64,000 nucleotides of DNA from Dichetophora obliterata. Lineage: Eukaryota; Arthropoda; Insecta; Diptera; Sciomyzidae. The stretch's first letter is position 1; each line of letters begins with the position of its first letter. Shown one piece after another: positions 1 to 10,733 of the stretch. The stretch covers positions 27,344,863 to 27,408,862 of the forward strand of contig OY986437.1 of assembly GCA_963920525.1 (NCBI GenBank), given 5' to 3'. The notes beneath the pieces were generated by a model. The model made no database searches, was not told the DNA's origin, and was given only the letters and a program-made list of their open reading frames with translations. The position numbers and the translations under genes were made by a program.

Positions 1-1540
1 TGAAATTTCAATAGTTTTTTCTCATTCTGAGGCGATGGCCTTGCTTCAAGGAAATACGTTGTACTGAGAAGATATATATTTTTCCAGATATCTAAATAAT
101 TTTAATGTTTGATTTTAAACGGAATTTTTTTTAACATACTATCCGTGGAAAATATAACCAAGAAGCTTTCCTATACCGTCATATTCCTCAACCAACGAAT
201 TTTCATACAAAAATACGTTTTACTGAGAACATATATAGTTTTCGAGATATCGCTATAATTTTCATGTCAAAATAACGGAAATTTTTCAGACTTTACTATT
301 TGTAAGAAGTTTCACCATCGCAATACATATTCGTTGTTGTTGTATAAAAAATGCTTATTGTAGGCTATCCGTAAAAGATGGCGCAAAATGTTGCAAGTAT
401 TTTTTGCACACCTTATCAATGCCTAAAATTCCCTCTTACATTATATTCTTCCATCTGTTACAGTTCAGCTTTTATTTAGGTCGAAGGTCACAAATTTAAA
501 ATGCAATCATACTGCGCAGCCAGATCTTTCATTTGATGCCTCTTTCACCATTCTACCTCTTCCTAGCCCTGATTCCTTACTAAAAATAATACAAAATTTC
601 AACTTTAATATTTCGGGTCAAAGGTCATAAATTTAAAATCTAAAATGATTCTGCACATATGAGGCGCAGTACCTTTCGAATGATTAAGTTACATTGCCCT
701 TATTCTAAAATTAATATCGAAAAAGTGTACGACAACATTTGATGTTTGTCTATTAATATATAAGATTCGGTAATTTGTCCAAAAAACCAGTCTGAACGAT
801 TTCAGTTGTACATTTTTCAAACTCAACTAAAACTTCGTACCTTTTACGAATAATGCGTACGGTCAACCTGCGAATGAATTTTTAAGTAAATACTACGAAT
901 GTAATGAAATAAATGACGAAGTTATTCCTACAAGAAATTGACGAATGTTAAGGAATGATATCCCTTATTAGTCGAAGACCATTCTTCGAAGCAACAGAAA
1001 GCAAGGTGCATTTAATTCAAAAACGGATAAAAACTTTGACGATAAGCAAATTTATGTTTTAAAGTCATTGTAGGCAAGCAGAAGACAAAGTTAATAAATT
1101 TAATATAAAATTAATGTTTTCCAAAAAGTCGGCTTATTTTTCTATTATAAGGATCATCCAATTTGGATCCTTTTTTAATTTTTCCTAAACTTAATAAAAT
1201 GACAAACAATTCTACAGCATTTAAATTTAAGGAATTTGCAGCGATTTAGGCGAGAGCAAAGCTTCTAGTTCAAAAGCGAAAGAAAAAAATTAGGAAATTT
1301 AATAAAGTAAGCCAATTTTGGACCAAGGACTAATTTTTTAAAAAAACCTTATATCATATTTAGCAAACAATTTTACATTAGAATATGTTATAATCATAAG
1401 TTTTTTACGACTTTTTATGATGATTGTAGGAACTTGCAAGCTACTAGAACTGATTCATGATGGAAAGAGAAATAAGTAGATTGGTGTCAATGCGGTGTGA
1501 GATCCGGTGAAAAATATCTCCCTTAGCATGCGGGGAACAT
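1..1540. other. AT-rich non-coding stretch with diverged tandem duplications
   Basis: I see no gene here. Two diverged copies of a ~100 bp segment lie at about 40-130 and 200-290 (shared core 'actgagaa.atatata' followed by 'gagatat'), roughly 160-190 bp apart. A second loose duplication carries 'AAGGTCA' followed by 'AAATTTAAAAT' near 483-500 and 605-620. The rest is unremarkable AT-rich DNA. It is probably old repeat material. Confidence 0.5.
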
Positions 1541-1720
1541 TTCAAGAATAGCGACAACGCAAATTTTTAATTTTTGCGAATGATATGGTTTTTGATCTCC
1601 TAAATCCAAATATGAAAAATTTTAGTCCACTCGAAATTTGTTTAGGAGTTAAAGGCTTCCAAAGTTAAAAGAATGGCCTAAAAATTTAATATTTTTTCAG
1701 TTTTTCAAAAAAAGTATTTT
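1541..1720 (+). repeat. Solo arm of the inverted-repeat family seen at 8697-9610
   Basis: The segment begins TTCAAGAATAGCGACAA and continues with the same downstream order as 8697-8880: a 'cctaaatccaaat' tract, then 'aggagttaaaggcttccaaag'-like sequence. It ends just upstream of the LINE fragment at ~1790. The preceding bases 'ggggaacat' are also shared with the copy at 8689. Only one arm is present, so this is a truncated copy. Confidence 0.7.
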
Positions 1721-1789
1721 TAAATAAATATTAGAAAATTTTTGTATTATAATTTTAAAAGTTGAAATCTTGGGGCTCGATAGCAATTA

Positions 1790-3286
1790 ATGCGATTTCA
1801 TTTGGCCTCGCCGCAGCACGAAACATGATCGTAAGTAGAACTAGGTTCAAGCATCTCAATATTCATAAAGCCACCTGGATGTCCCCTGATCAAAAAACCA
1901 AAAATCAAATTGATCACGTTTTGATCGACGGAAGGCACTCTTCCAGTATATTGGATGTACGCACGATCCGTGGTGCAAACATTGACTCGGATCACCATCT
2001 TGTTACAGCCAAGATCCGTACACGTCTGTGCGCAGCTAAGAATACACGCAACCCTACACAGAGAAAGCTAGACGTCGACAAGCTGCAATCGAAACAGACA
2101 GCCGATGCTTTCGCTACTCGACTCTCACTCCTGCTTCAAAGCACTCCTCCAATCGATGATATATGCGCGCAGTGGACACATATTTCCAACTCCATGCGTG
2201 CGGCTGCTGAAGAGGTGATTGACTACCAACGCCCTCGCCGAAACCAGTGGTACAACCAGGAGTGTCGCGACGCCACTGCAGAGAAAGACGCCGCCTACAA
2301 AACCACCCTGCAGTCGGTTGTAACGCGCGCTGCTAAGGAGCGTTACAAAGAAAAGAGGAGGGAAGAGAGACATATTTTCAGGCGGAAAAAAAGAGAGGCA
2401 GAAAAGCGCGAGCAAGAGAAGATTGAGATGTATGGTGACAGGAGTGAGGCCCGAAAATTTTTCGAAAAAATAAGACGCCTTGCCGATGGTTTTAAAACCA
2501 GGGCCTCTTCCTGCAAGGAAGAAAACGGGAATCTAGTGACAGATGTCCAGAGTACACTGACGTTATGGAGGAAACACTTCTCTAAGCTTCTAAATGGCGA
2601 CGCTGACAACAATCCCGCCAATAGTGATGATATTCCGGAAACCCCAATTTTGGATGACAGCGTTGAGGTTCCGCTGCCCGACTATGATGAAGTTCTGACA
2701 GCTATAGCTCGGCTTAAAAATTTAAAGCCGCGGGAGCTGATGGCTTACGTGCTGAGCTGTTTAAGAACGGAGGCGAAGCTCTACTTAAATTCATTCACGA
2801 GCTTCTATGCAGAATATGGTCGGAAGAATGCATTCCGAACGATTGGAATCTCAGTGTGCTCTGCCCAATCCACAAGAAGGTCCTGTCGAGCATTTATGTG
2901 AAAGATTGAAGTCCATTGTAAACAAACTGATCGGACCTTATCAGTGTGGCTTCAGAACTGGAAAGTCCACCATCGACCAGATTTTCACGCTACGACAAAT
3001 CTTGGAGAAGACTCAAGAAAAACAAGTCGACACCCATCATCTTTTTGTTGACTACAAAGCCGCCTTCGACAGCCTAATAAGGAAGCACCTGTACTCCACC
3101 ATGTCTGAATTTGGTATTCCAGCAAAACTAATACGACTTTGCAGGATGACACTGAGCAACACCAGCAGCGCAGTTATAATCAGGAAGGACCTCTCCCCAC
3201 CATTTGTTACCAAACGAGGTTTCAGACAAGGTGATTTCTTATCGTGCGACTTTTTCAACCTAATGATGGAAAAGATCATCCGAGAT
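1790..3286 (+). pseudogene. RTE-like LINE copy 1: endonuclease C-terminus and partial reverse transcriptase
   Basis: This is a fragment of a non-LTR retrotransposon ORF2 (apurinic-type endonuclease plus reverse transcriptase). The first part reads the end of the endonuclease, with NQIDHVLIDGR and the SDHHLV catalytic-end motif. A lysine/arginine-rich linker follows, then the RT fingers/palm with YQCGFRTGKSTIDQI and HHLFVDYKAAFDS. Compared with the second copy (10734-11760), this one lacks about 60 bp after 'cccaatccacaaga' (~2875). The deletion endpoints share a short AAGG and it shifts the frame. The RT breaks off at ~3286 before the YADD box, so there is no catalytic core and no 3' end. The clade is inferred from the RT wording and from the (TAAG)n tail of copy 2. 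It cannot be active. Confidence 0.85.
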
Positions 3287-5040
3287 CACCTCAAAATTTT
3301 TGCTCCGCTACCGCACATGACACAATAGTGTTGATATATGGATTGAAGAGCTGATATTTTTTCTAAAATACAAAATGATATTTTTAATTTTATGATAAGT
3401 AGTTAGATTCTAGATCAATAATACTAAACACGTGCCAAAAACGTTAAACACCCTGTAAATTAAAAATGTTACAATATAGGAGGAAACTGAGTACAGATTT
3501 GAAACCAGTGTTAAGCGGACATATACGAATAAGAATGGGTTTACCAGAAACGAAATTTGTAGACTAGTATTATTTATCCAAACATATCTGAATATAAGAC
3601 GACTGCTATTATTTTGTTCGCAACTGTATATAAAATATAAAAAACTAAACGTAAAATTGAAATTAAACAAATAATTGTCCCTATATTTTAATTTTGAAAA
3701 AAATTTACTGACTAAGGCCCTGGCATAAAATACTGGCGTTATTTTTCAATTACCTTAAATATTTCTACAAAATTAGATTTGAAATGATTGAAAAAATACC
3801 CTTCGAAATCACATTTTTCTAGTAGATCATTCAGTTTTACTAAGATATACCACAAAATAATAACAATGAAAAACATAAACATCATCGCAATAGACCAACA
3901 ACAACACCAATACTACCATAAACAACAACGCCAACAACAAACGTAATCACATCATTACTAGTAATCATATTTACAAATTAATAATCATTATAATCATCAG
4001 CAGAAAAAACAACAATAACAACAATCCAACATCATAAGAATGCAATAAACAATAATCCACGAAACTACCACCAATAGTAAAAGTAAAAACAACAAGAAAA
4101 TATCCTCATAAGCAACACAATAAAATTTAATTAATTTTTTGTTGTTACTTAAAAATATTTTTATTTTTAAATCTTTAATAACTTTTATTGAATTAAATAT
4201 TGTAAAAACTAAAAAAAGCTTCGCTTCAAAAAATTAATTTTTATAATAAATAAAAAAGTCTCTTATTATAATTTCAATAAATAATAAGAAAATCCCTTTT
4301 TTGGCGTTTTAGATAATTTTTACTTCAGAAGGAAATGCAGAAACTATGAAACCTAAACAACACATCATAACTCCAAGCGTTCTGCTGTTCATCACATAAC
4401 TTTCAAGTCATTTCGTTCTGCTGCGCTCTTCTCTGTCGACTCAAGCATAACATTGATTCGGTTTTCTTTTGTTTTTGTTCTGCTCACATGTCAAGTGCTC
4501 TCTGAAGTGTTACGTTTGTTCTAACTAATGAAAGCCGAACATAACCAACTCTTGCTCCACAAATCAGTGTTCTGAAATGCATTTCAAGTGCACTCGTGCA
4601 GAGGTTTAATGTGTACAAGCGTGTGTCAACCAGCGTATCATGATTTCAAAATTAGCAACAAAATCAAAGAAAATAGAATTATATAAGATAAATTTTCTGT
4701 ATGTGCATTCCTGCAGAAGCCCTTAATGCCTTGTGTTGTCCCTGAGCCTAACCCATATTAGGGTGGGTAAATTTTTCTCACCTTAAATTGTTTTGAAACA
4801 CTCTTATCGATATCGTTGAGTCAATTATATTTGGATTGGTTCTTAAGATGATCTAATGCGGCAAGATGCGAAAAAAATTGTGGTAGCTGAACTCCACACG
4901 GTTAAAAATTTTGGAATAATTTTTAATCAAAACTTTGGATTAAAGGAATTTTTAATCTAAGATGTACTATATTTAAATCTCTACTTTAGTTTTAGTTATT
5001 TTAATCTAAAAAAGGTTAAAGTTTTAGACTATTTTTAGAT
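3287..5040. other. AT-rich spacer with CAA/AAC-rich low-complexity tract
   Basis: I recognise no gene. 3878-4110 is a long imperfect CAA/AAC/CAT-rich tract, an interrupted microsatellite. 4360-4740 is somewhat less AT-rich but gives no convincing reading frame. 4900-5040 is rich in 'ttaatctaa'/'ttagatt' words on both strands and may be the left part of the inverted-repeat element around 5050-5190. Confidence 0.5.
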
Positions 5041-5048
5041 AAAGAATT

Positions 5049-5215
5049 TAGCTGGATCTCGAACTCACGTTCCCGTAAGCTTACTCGCATTCGTAATGAA
5101 GCAAAATAAACGAAACTATGTTAGCAACTGCGATAGACGAGTGTATAAGATGTCTGACCGGCAGGCGAGAGGACGTGGGTTCGAATCTGGAGATTGTCAG
5201 ACTAAATTGATTTAA
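5049..5215. repeat. Head-to-head tRNA-like (SINE-type) sequences
   Basis: On the plus strand, 5178-5188 is a pol III B-box match (GGTTCGAATCT). It is preceded at ~5133-5177 by a Leu/Ser-type tRNA-like pattern ('GACGAGTG...AAGATGTCTGACCGGCAGGCGAGAG'-like, interrupted). On the minus strand, 5066-5054 reads GAGTTCGAGATCC, a second B-box-like sequence. The two are inverted relative to each other, ~110 bp apart, within TTAATCT-rich flanks. I read this as two opposed fragments of a tRNA-derived SINE or a MITE that captured them. The acceptor arms do not pair, so neither is a functional tRNA. Confidence 0.5.
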
Positions 5216-5456
5216 AATTTATGTTTATTTGGTTGGTTTCTTTTCCAACATACATTCTGAAAATTTTAAACTTTTTGTGGATTAAAAAGTAATCCTTTTC
5301 GGATTAGAAGATTGTAAACTTTTCCTTGATAAAATGTTTGCTCTGACAAATTTCAAACTCTGATAAAGATTTGTATGTAAAACTCTATGTATTTTGTTTG
5401 TGTGAAAGTCAAAAATAGTACTAAGATTATCCAGCTAATCACAAATACACAATAAG

Positions 5457-5835
5457 GCTATTCACAGTTTGAATACGCCGGTCTGCTATTTGTACGATTT
5501 GCTATTTGTACGCCAATTTACGAAAGCGTATTTTGCTTTGTTATTGTTTTGCATACAAACGAAAATACGCAGGCACGCGTAAATAAAAGTAGCCCTTGGA
5601 CGTGTTTTTTGTACCTCGTATTTCTATGCTTTATCTGAAGCCGCATAATCATATACATCACATGGTTGCATAATTTTTTAATACCACAGTCACATGGCGA
5701 GGTGCTCACAGTTTGAACAAAAACAAATGCTATAAATACGATTTGTTGAAAGTACGCTTAAACTGTGAATAGCTGTGAATATACTTAAGAATTTACGCTT
5801 AAACTGTGAATAGCTGTAAATATACTTAAGATCAA
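5457..5835. mobile_element. MITE-like inverted repeat with duplicated right end
   Basis: The left end GCTATTCACAGTTTGAA (from 5457) is matched in inverse by TTAAACTGTGAATAGC ending at 5773. The right end is then repeated with a 41 bp period (second copy ends near 5814-5831). A further internal match (TCACAGTTTGAAC) sits at 5704-5716. The core TATTCACAGTTT recurs in the TIR of the element at 36186-36613, so the two may be related. No clear target-site duplication is visible. Confidence 0.6.
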
Positions 5836-7940
5836 ACTAACCTCATCTTGAATTCACCATTTTTAAAAGCTCATACAACAATTGATTTAAAAAAGTTCAT
5901 CACCTCACGATAAACTAAGATAAACAGTAAGTAAAATCCTATCAGTCCTTTATAATATACATCTACGTTGCAAATAAACCAAACCCTGCCCTTGAACCTG
6001 AACATTGATTAATATAAAAAAAAATCATTTTTTATAAAACGATAACATATTACGTTTTTATATATTGATTATCAGTTTATTGTTTTAAATACATGTGTCG
6101 CAGTATCTGATTTAAATTAATATTGTTTACAACAAATATCATTCAGACCAGAAAATGGTGATAAAAATACACTTCATTATGACACGGATCGTGAACAGCT
6201 AATCAGTTATCAAAGCTTTCAAATATAAGATTAAAGGTTTTAACTTTGACTACCACTCAAGCTACTCAAAGCTGTTCATAGTTCATATTTAAATTGTAAA
6301 CGTATGATAAAGCCCAAAAGCTTTTTAACAAAGATTTTTTTTATCTAAATCAAATTACTGCTTTTGAACTTTACTACAAAGCTCTTTGTTCGTAATTGAA
6401 GCTTTTTATAGCAACGAGAAAACTAAACAATAAAAGTGCTTGATTTAAGATATAAGCTAAAACTTATGCATACTAGGGTGGAGTACCATCTATTAAAATA
6501 TTTTTGCGCTTATAACATTGGCATTGCAGCTTACTTAAGGTTGGCAACTGTATTTTTATGGCTATCATTTCAACTCCGCCTTGGATTGCCTTCAAATAGA
6601 CATGAAAACAGCTTCTTTAGAGCTATTTACATAACTGACAGTTTTCAGTGCTTCTGCCTTCTTCTGATTGATGTGGCGGCATGCAAATTTCCGATATAAT
6701 GACAGTTTTTAGTGATATATGTCTTCTCGGACCTCATTTTCATTTAATTTCTCATTTAATGAACGTTTATTAAGAAATTGGATGCCCCCAAGCTATTTTT
6801 GTGTAATTCCTGCAATTATTTTAAATAATTTATTACACCTTCATAATTCACTAATTTGCATACAATATGATTTTCTTTATGTTTACTTATTCTATATTTT
6901 GTATCTATAATCTGACTGCTTACATCACTGCATTCCCATGACTTTTGTCATTTTGGATAGATATTTAAATAATTTTAGATGGCTATCAAGTACGCAATTA
7001 AGTTTTATTGGCAAAGATTAAAACATATCTTAAATCATTAAAAAAAACAAAACACATAGTGAATGTCAAAGAATTAGCATTATATCGTATATTATGTGGA
7101 ATGTCAGTTGAGTATAAGGACATTAACGATATGACATAAAATTTACAATGACTTTGTTTTTCCAACCAAATTTTGAGTTGTTAAATGTTTTTAAAAATAC
7201 AGAACCAGCTGAAGTCATAAAAGTCTGTATAATAATTAAATGCATTACGCTAAAGTGGAACCTTTTTTTTTTTAACTGTTAACAATAAAAAAACATTTTT
7301 ATGAGACAACCTTCCAAGTCATGGGAGAAATAATATTTATCTTTTCTAATAAATTTTGCCACATAGCTACTGGGTTAACAAGAGTTGCATGTGCTCATAA
7401 ATTGAAAACAAGCATCATTGTTGCTGTTATTGTAAGGTATAAGTTAGTTTTCTACAAGGAAGAGTGTAAACGAAGTTTCGAAAATTATTCAATAATGTTG
7501 CCAACAAAGCAACAAAACAGATAATATAAAAACTGTTCATTTAAAACTCATATTGAACTTAATATTCATGAGTAAAAGTACATATTCCCATTTTTTTAAG
7601 TGAATGACTGCTTACTTGCACAATGTATAAAATGAAAAAAAAGAGACATCTTGGAAAATATTAACTGACAATTCCTTTTGCTATTGAAAATTCTCTGATA
7701 TAATGACCAATTTGAGGAAAAATACATGGAAAGTGACATGAAGTCATTTGAAATTTTTGTTCGAATTGTGTGTCGAATTGGTATGTGAATGTGGGCGAAG
7801 CAACTCTTTTGTTATTGTTAAAGAAAATCGTAAAATAAAATACAGTTAAACCCAAAGCTTGGCTTGATAAACATTGTTTGGACTCTCTACCAGGAAATTC
7901 CACCATTAAGAAGTGTTTTGCTTAATTTAAACGGGGCGAA
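5836..7940. other. AT-rich region without recognised features
   Basis: Several short open frames exist (for example 6436-6699) but none has protein-like composition or a familiar motif. I see no clear repeat, RNA gene or TIR. It may be unannotated intergenic DNA or old transposon debris. Confidence 0.4.
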
Positions 7941-7945
7941 CCTAA

Positions 7946-8154
7946 TGGCGTTTTCGTTTCTCGAAAAAATGTTGCATTTTTTCTGCCCTCTTTCTGCCAT
8001 CTTTGAGAAATCGGAATTTTTTTTTTTTGAGGTCAACATTTTCTCGAAGAGAATACGATTTAATTTTATAGGTCACTATTTTTATTCTCAAGAGGGCAGT
8101 ATTTCCAAAAAGGGCAGAAAAAATGTTGCATTTTTTCAAGAAACGAAAACGCCA
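7946..8154. mobile_element. 209 bp MITE with TAA target duplication
   Basis: The element runs from TGGCGTTTTCGTTTCT to its inverse AGAAACGAAAACGCCA. The inverted arms are long (~60 bp): both contain GAAAAAATGTTGCATTTTTT and a GGGCAGAAA block near their inner ends. It is flanked by TAA at 7943-7945 and 8155-8157. A 3 bp TWA-type duplication is typical of PIF/Harbinger elements, which is my tentative assignment. The short frames on both strands inside are by-products of the palindrome. Confidence 0.85.
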
Positions 8155-8159
8155 TAAGA

Positions 8160-8628
8160 CAATGCATGCAGTGCACTACCGAATGAGGCTGTTACGAAAC
8201 ATAAAAACGTTCACGAAGCTTAAAAGTTACAGCGATTTTAACATAGCTTTGTTGAAGAGTTTCAAAAATGAAAACACGAAAGGCAATGCACGTGCCGCAA
8301 GTCCATGAACACGATGGCAAAGTTACATGAATCAATCTAAACATTGCTTCCCATCCACAGTATTCTCCTGATCTGGCCCCAGTGACTTTTTCCTGTTTAC
8401 AGACCTCAAAAGAATGCTAGCTAGAAGGAAATTCAGCACTAATCAAGAAGCTGAAACTGAGGCCTATTTTGAGGCTAAACAGAAAACGTACTGTAAAAAT
8501 AGTATCGAAAAATTGCATGACCGCTACAATCGTTGTATCGCTCTCGAAGGAGAATAATAATAATACCGCTTTTTACAATAAACAATTTAATTTACTGTTT
8601 TAGCCTACGAACTTTTCAGCCAAACTGT
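8160..8628 (+). pseudogene. mariner-type transposase, C-terminal remnant
   Basis: This is the 3' end of a mariner element, whose product cuts and pastes DNA at TA sites through a DD34D catalytic core. The plus strand reads HPQYSPDLAP at ~8355-8381 (the segment holding the second catalytic aspartate), then after a two-base frameshift DFFLFTDLKRMLA, and ends with the family signature YNRCIALEGE and a stop at ~8557. An in-frame stop also lies just before HPQY. The 3' end matches the irritans-type TIR pattern ACTTTTCAGCCAAACTGT, ending at 8628 before TA (8629-8630). The 5' half is missing, and the left side is occupied by the MITE ending at 8154. It is inactive. Confidence 0.88.
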
Positions 8629-8696
8629 TATATACTTGTAAAGGCTTTTTCAATAAGAACATAACGATTTTGCACTGATGAAAAAAAGGGGAACAT

Positions 8697-9610
8697 TTCA
8701 AGAATAGCGACAAATCTAATTTTTTTTTGCAGATTATATAGATTTTGGCCTCTTAACTCCAAATTTGAAAAAAATTGCTGGCCGCTCGCAATTAGCTTAG
8801 AGGTTAAAAGCCTCCAAAGTTGGAAAAAATTTTCTACAAATCTTGCTGTTTTTAAATTTTTCAACAAAAGTACACTTTATGGGCATCTTAAGAAAGGTAA
8901 TTAAAGTACGTATTCAACAAGGTATCAAACGTGAAAATTCATGCATAACTTTTAAATATATATGTAAACCACTTAAAAAAGGGAAACCACTAGTTTTTCA
9001 GACAAATTGTTAATATAAGAATAGTTATATCTTAAAAATAGCGACCGTAGCCTAGTGGGTAGAGTGCGTGGCCCCTAAGATAAGGAACCGCGGTAGCCCG
9101 GGTTCAATTCCAGCGCAGGCAGAAAGTTTTTTCAATTGAATTCATTTTTCTGTTCGGTCGTCACCTCTCTGCAGACAATGGTAAACCTCAGAGAGTAAAA
9201 AATTGCCATGTAAAGCTTCTTGAGAAGATAAGCCGTTCGGAGTCGGCATAAAACACGTAGGTCCAGTTCTCGGTCATTTGTGATCAAACATTTAAAAAAA
9301 CACGCACAACACAATTGATCAATAGAAGCTAGGTCAAAGTCCTTCCAAGGGCTGAAAAGGCCAGTTTGTTATTATTTTATTGTATCTTAAAAATTTGTGA
9401 AAGGATTTTCATGTTTAATACCTCGTTGAATAGGTGGTACTCGCATTACCTTTATTTGATACCCATAATACTGAACACAAAACAGCAAGATAACATCTAA
9501 GCCAATTGCAAGCGGCCTGCAATTTTTCCTGATTTGGATTTAGGAGATTAAGATCCGTATAATCTAACAAAAAAAAAAAAATTTAAAAGAGAGTTGTCGC
9601 TATTCTTGAA
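8697..9610. mobile_element. Inverted-repeat element with ~260 bp arms, split by a SINE
   Basis: The left arm (8697-8960) and right arm (~9360-9610, inverted) share TTCAAGAATAGCGACAA at their outer tips. They then match in order: an A/T tract, 'ctcctaaatccaaat'-like sequence, 'attgc.ggccgct.gcaatt', 'cttgctgttt', and 'ttcaac.aggtat.aaac.tgaaaa'. The loop between the arms holds the SINE at 9040-9382. A third, single arm lies at 1541. No coding capacity is visible, so this is a non-autonomous element. The outer boundary on the left is uncertain because 'ggggaacat' is shared with the 1541 copy. Confidence 0.8.
9040..9382 (+). mobile_element. tRNA-derived SINE, copy 1, with 12 bp target duplication
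   Basis: A pol III internal promoter is visible: A box TAGCCTAGTGGG (9048-9059) and B box GGTTCAATTCC (9101-9111), 53 bp apart. A ~210 bp body follows that is shared almost word for word with the copy at 39684-40022, including 'tcggtcgtc.cctctctgc' and 'gtaggtccagttctcggtc'. It ends in a T/A-rich tail. The 12 bp duplication TATCTTAAAAAT flanks it at 9028-9039 and 9383-9394, showing target-primed insertion. It sits in the loop of the inverted-repeat element 8697-9610, so it is the younger of the two. It needs a partner LINE for movement; the body shows no obvious match to the LINEs in this window. Confidence 0.92.
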
Positions 9611-10097
9611 TTATACCATAAGTGAAATCAGAGAAAACGCATTTAATTTAATGATTTTCAACAACGATTTTGCCCCATTTGATTAATCTATCTATATATA
9701 TAAAAATGAATGTAGAGTGATGTAGACAGAAGTGGGCCATGTTTTTATTTTCGGTTGTAAAATGGTGAAAAATTCAAATTTTCCAAAACAATTTTTTTTT
9801 AATCGCAAGACTACCTCAAGACACAACTTTCCATCACAGCAGATTTCTTAAATTCAGTTGTAAAGAATTTTCCTTTTTCATGTGAAAGAAAAGTGTATTT
9901 TCCGAGTTTTCCGAAATTGTAGGGAGAAGTGGGCCACCAAAATTTTTATCTGAAAAATGCTGCCATCTGTTTCAAATTCTTCTACTAGGGGTTTTTAGAG
10001 GCGCTGATCACAAATCTGTTGTCAAATTCGCAAAATTCAAAATACTTGATGCGAAATGAGGGTCAAAAATTAAAAAAAACATGGACTTTAATAATGT

Positions 10098-10304
10098 TTA
10101 TTCAATGTCTGGAAAAAGGAGTGATGAAGTAGAAATTACAAAGTTCTTGTGAAAAAAACATTTCTTAGTGATAAAGCACAGATCTGACTCGCAATTGACG
10201 CACGTGAAGTCGGTGCGGTTGGTCATATCGACGCACTGTAAATGGAAGGGTCGGTCGCAGATGTCGCACTCGATGGAATTTTTTTTTGTGAGCTTTGTCG
10301 GCAT
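10098..10304 (-). pseudogene. Transposase C-terminus with PHD-like zinc finger
   Basis: The frame after the deletion junction reads MPTKLTKKN, then a cysteine/histidine cluster: CDICDRPFHLQCV, then FTCVNCESDL. Spacing and the aromatic residues match a PHD/RING-like finger (C-x2-C, H-x2-C, C-x2-C). A similar cluster is found at 24570-24700 inside another TIR element, so this tail appears to be a shared feature of a transposase group in this genome. It stops at 10098. No start codon context of its own is evident; it was part of the same protein as 10309-10554. Confidence 0.7.
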
Positions 10305-10308
10305 CAAT

Positions 10309-10554
10309 TTAGTGCAAATCGTGTGCAGGACGTTCTTGAAGGAGATCCAACAATTGTGTGTGGGTAACAGCAGCAATATCCGGAAATCGGTTGAAAACAA
10401 GTTTCAAGTAGCGTTGAAAAGTTGATCTGCTAACATCGGCATCAGCAGAAGCAACACGTTCCGATGTTTGATTTATCCTTACTTGCTTTATAGCAGCAAT
10501 CAATTTTTCATAATTTACCACTTTTTTGGTGGTTTCCTTTTTTTTGGGGGGCAT
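10309..10554 (-). pseudogene. Transposase N-terminus with psq-type helix-turn-helix
   Basis: The ATG at 10554 opens an 81-residue frame starting MPPKKKETTKK, a basic start typical of pogo-like transposases. A helix-turn-helix region follows (NYEKLIAAIKQVR, then ASADADVSRSTFQRYLK) that would bind the element's TIRs. The frame ends at 10309, right where the DDE catalytic domain should begin. It is separated by only a few bases from the C-terminal PHD-like piece, so one internal deletion probably removed several hundred codons. It may still encode a DNA-binding-only protein, which could compete with full-length transposase, but that is inference. Confidence 0.75.
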
Positions 10555-10733
10555 AATGGCTAAAATGATAAAAATGAGTGAATAAGACATTTGTATAATT
10601 AATAAAAACACTTCATCGTGCAAAGAACGGCATTACTCAAGTGGCCCATGTCTGTCCACAAATAGTGGCCCACTTCTGCCTACAAGCCCCTTTTTTGCAT
10701 ATGCATTCCACAAAAACACAACGTGAATGATGG

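Larger units (their letters stand above)
9725..10680 (-). mobile_element. pogo-like DNA transposon, internally deleted
   Basis: The TIRs are GRCAGAAGTGGGCCA: left end from 9725, inverse ending at 10680, with TA on both sides (9723-9724 and 10681-10682). Further 'AGTGGGCCAC' words lie inside both ends (9931-9945, 10639-10649, 10664-10674), as expected for subterminal transposase-binding repeats. Inside, on the minus strand, are the two ends of a transposase gene without its catalytic middle. TA duplications and a psq-type N-terminus fit the pogo/Tigger branch of Tc1/mariner. It depends on an intact relative elsewhere. Confidence 0.85.

Noticed and set aside
478..620. Paired AAGGTCA words as nuclear receptor sites
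   Set aside because: They sit in a diverged duplicated segment with no gene nearby; two short matches in AT-rich DNA are not evidence of regulation.
7942..8308. Small proteins around the MITE at 7946-8154
   Set aside because: The frames mirror each other across the palindrome and are by-products of it.
9689..9711. 'tctatatatataaaaatgaatg' resembles a common start of Helitron-like or other arthropod repeats
   Set aside because: No matching 3' end with hairpin and CTRR could be tied to it; the short motif alone is not enough to annotate an element.
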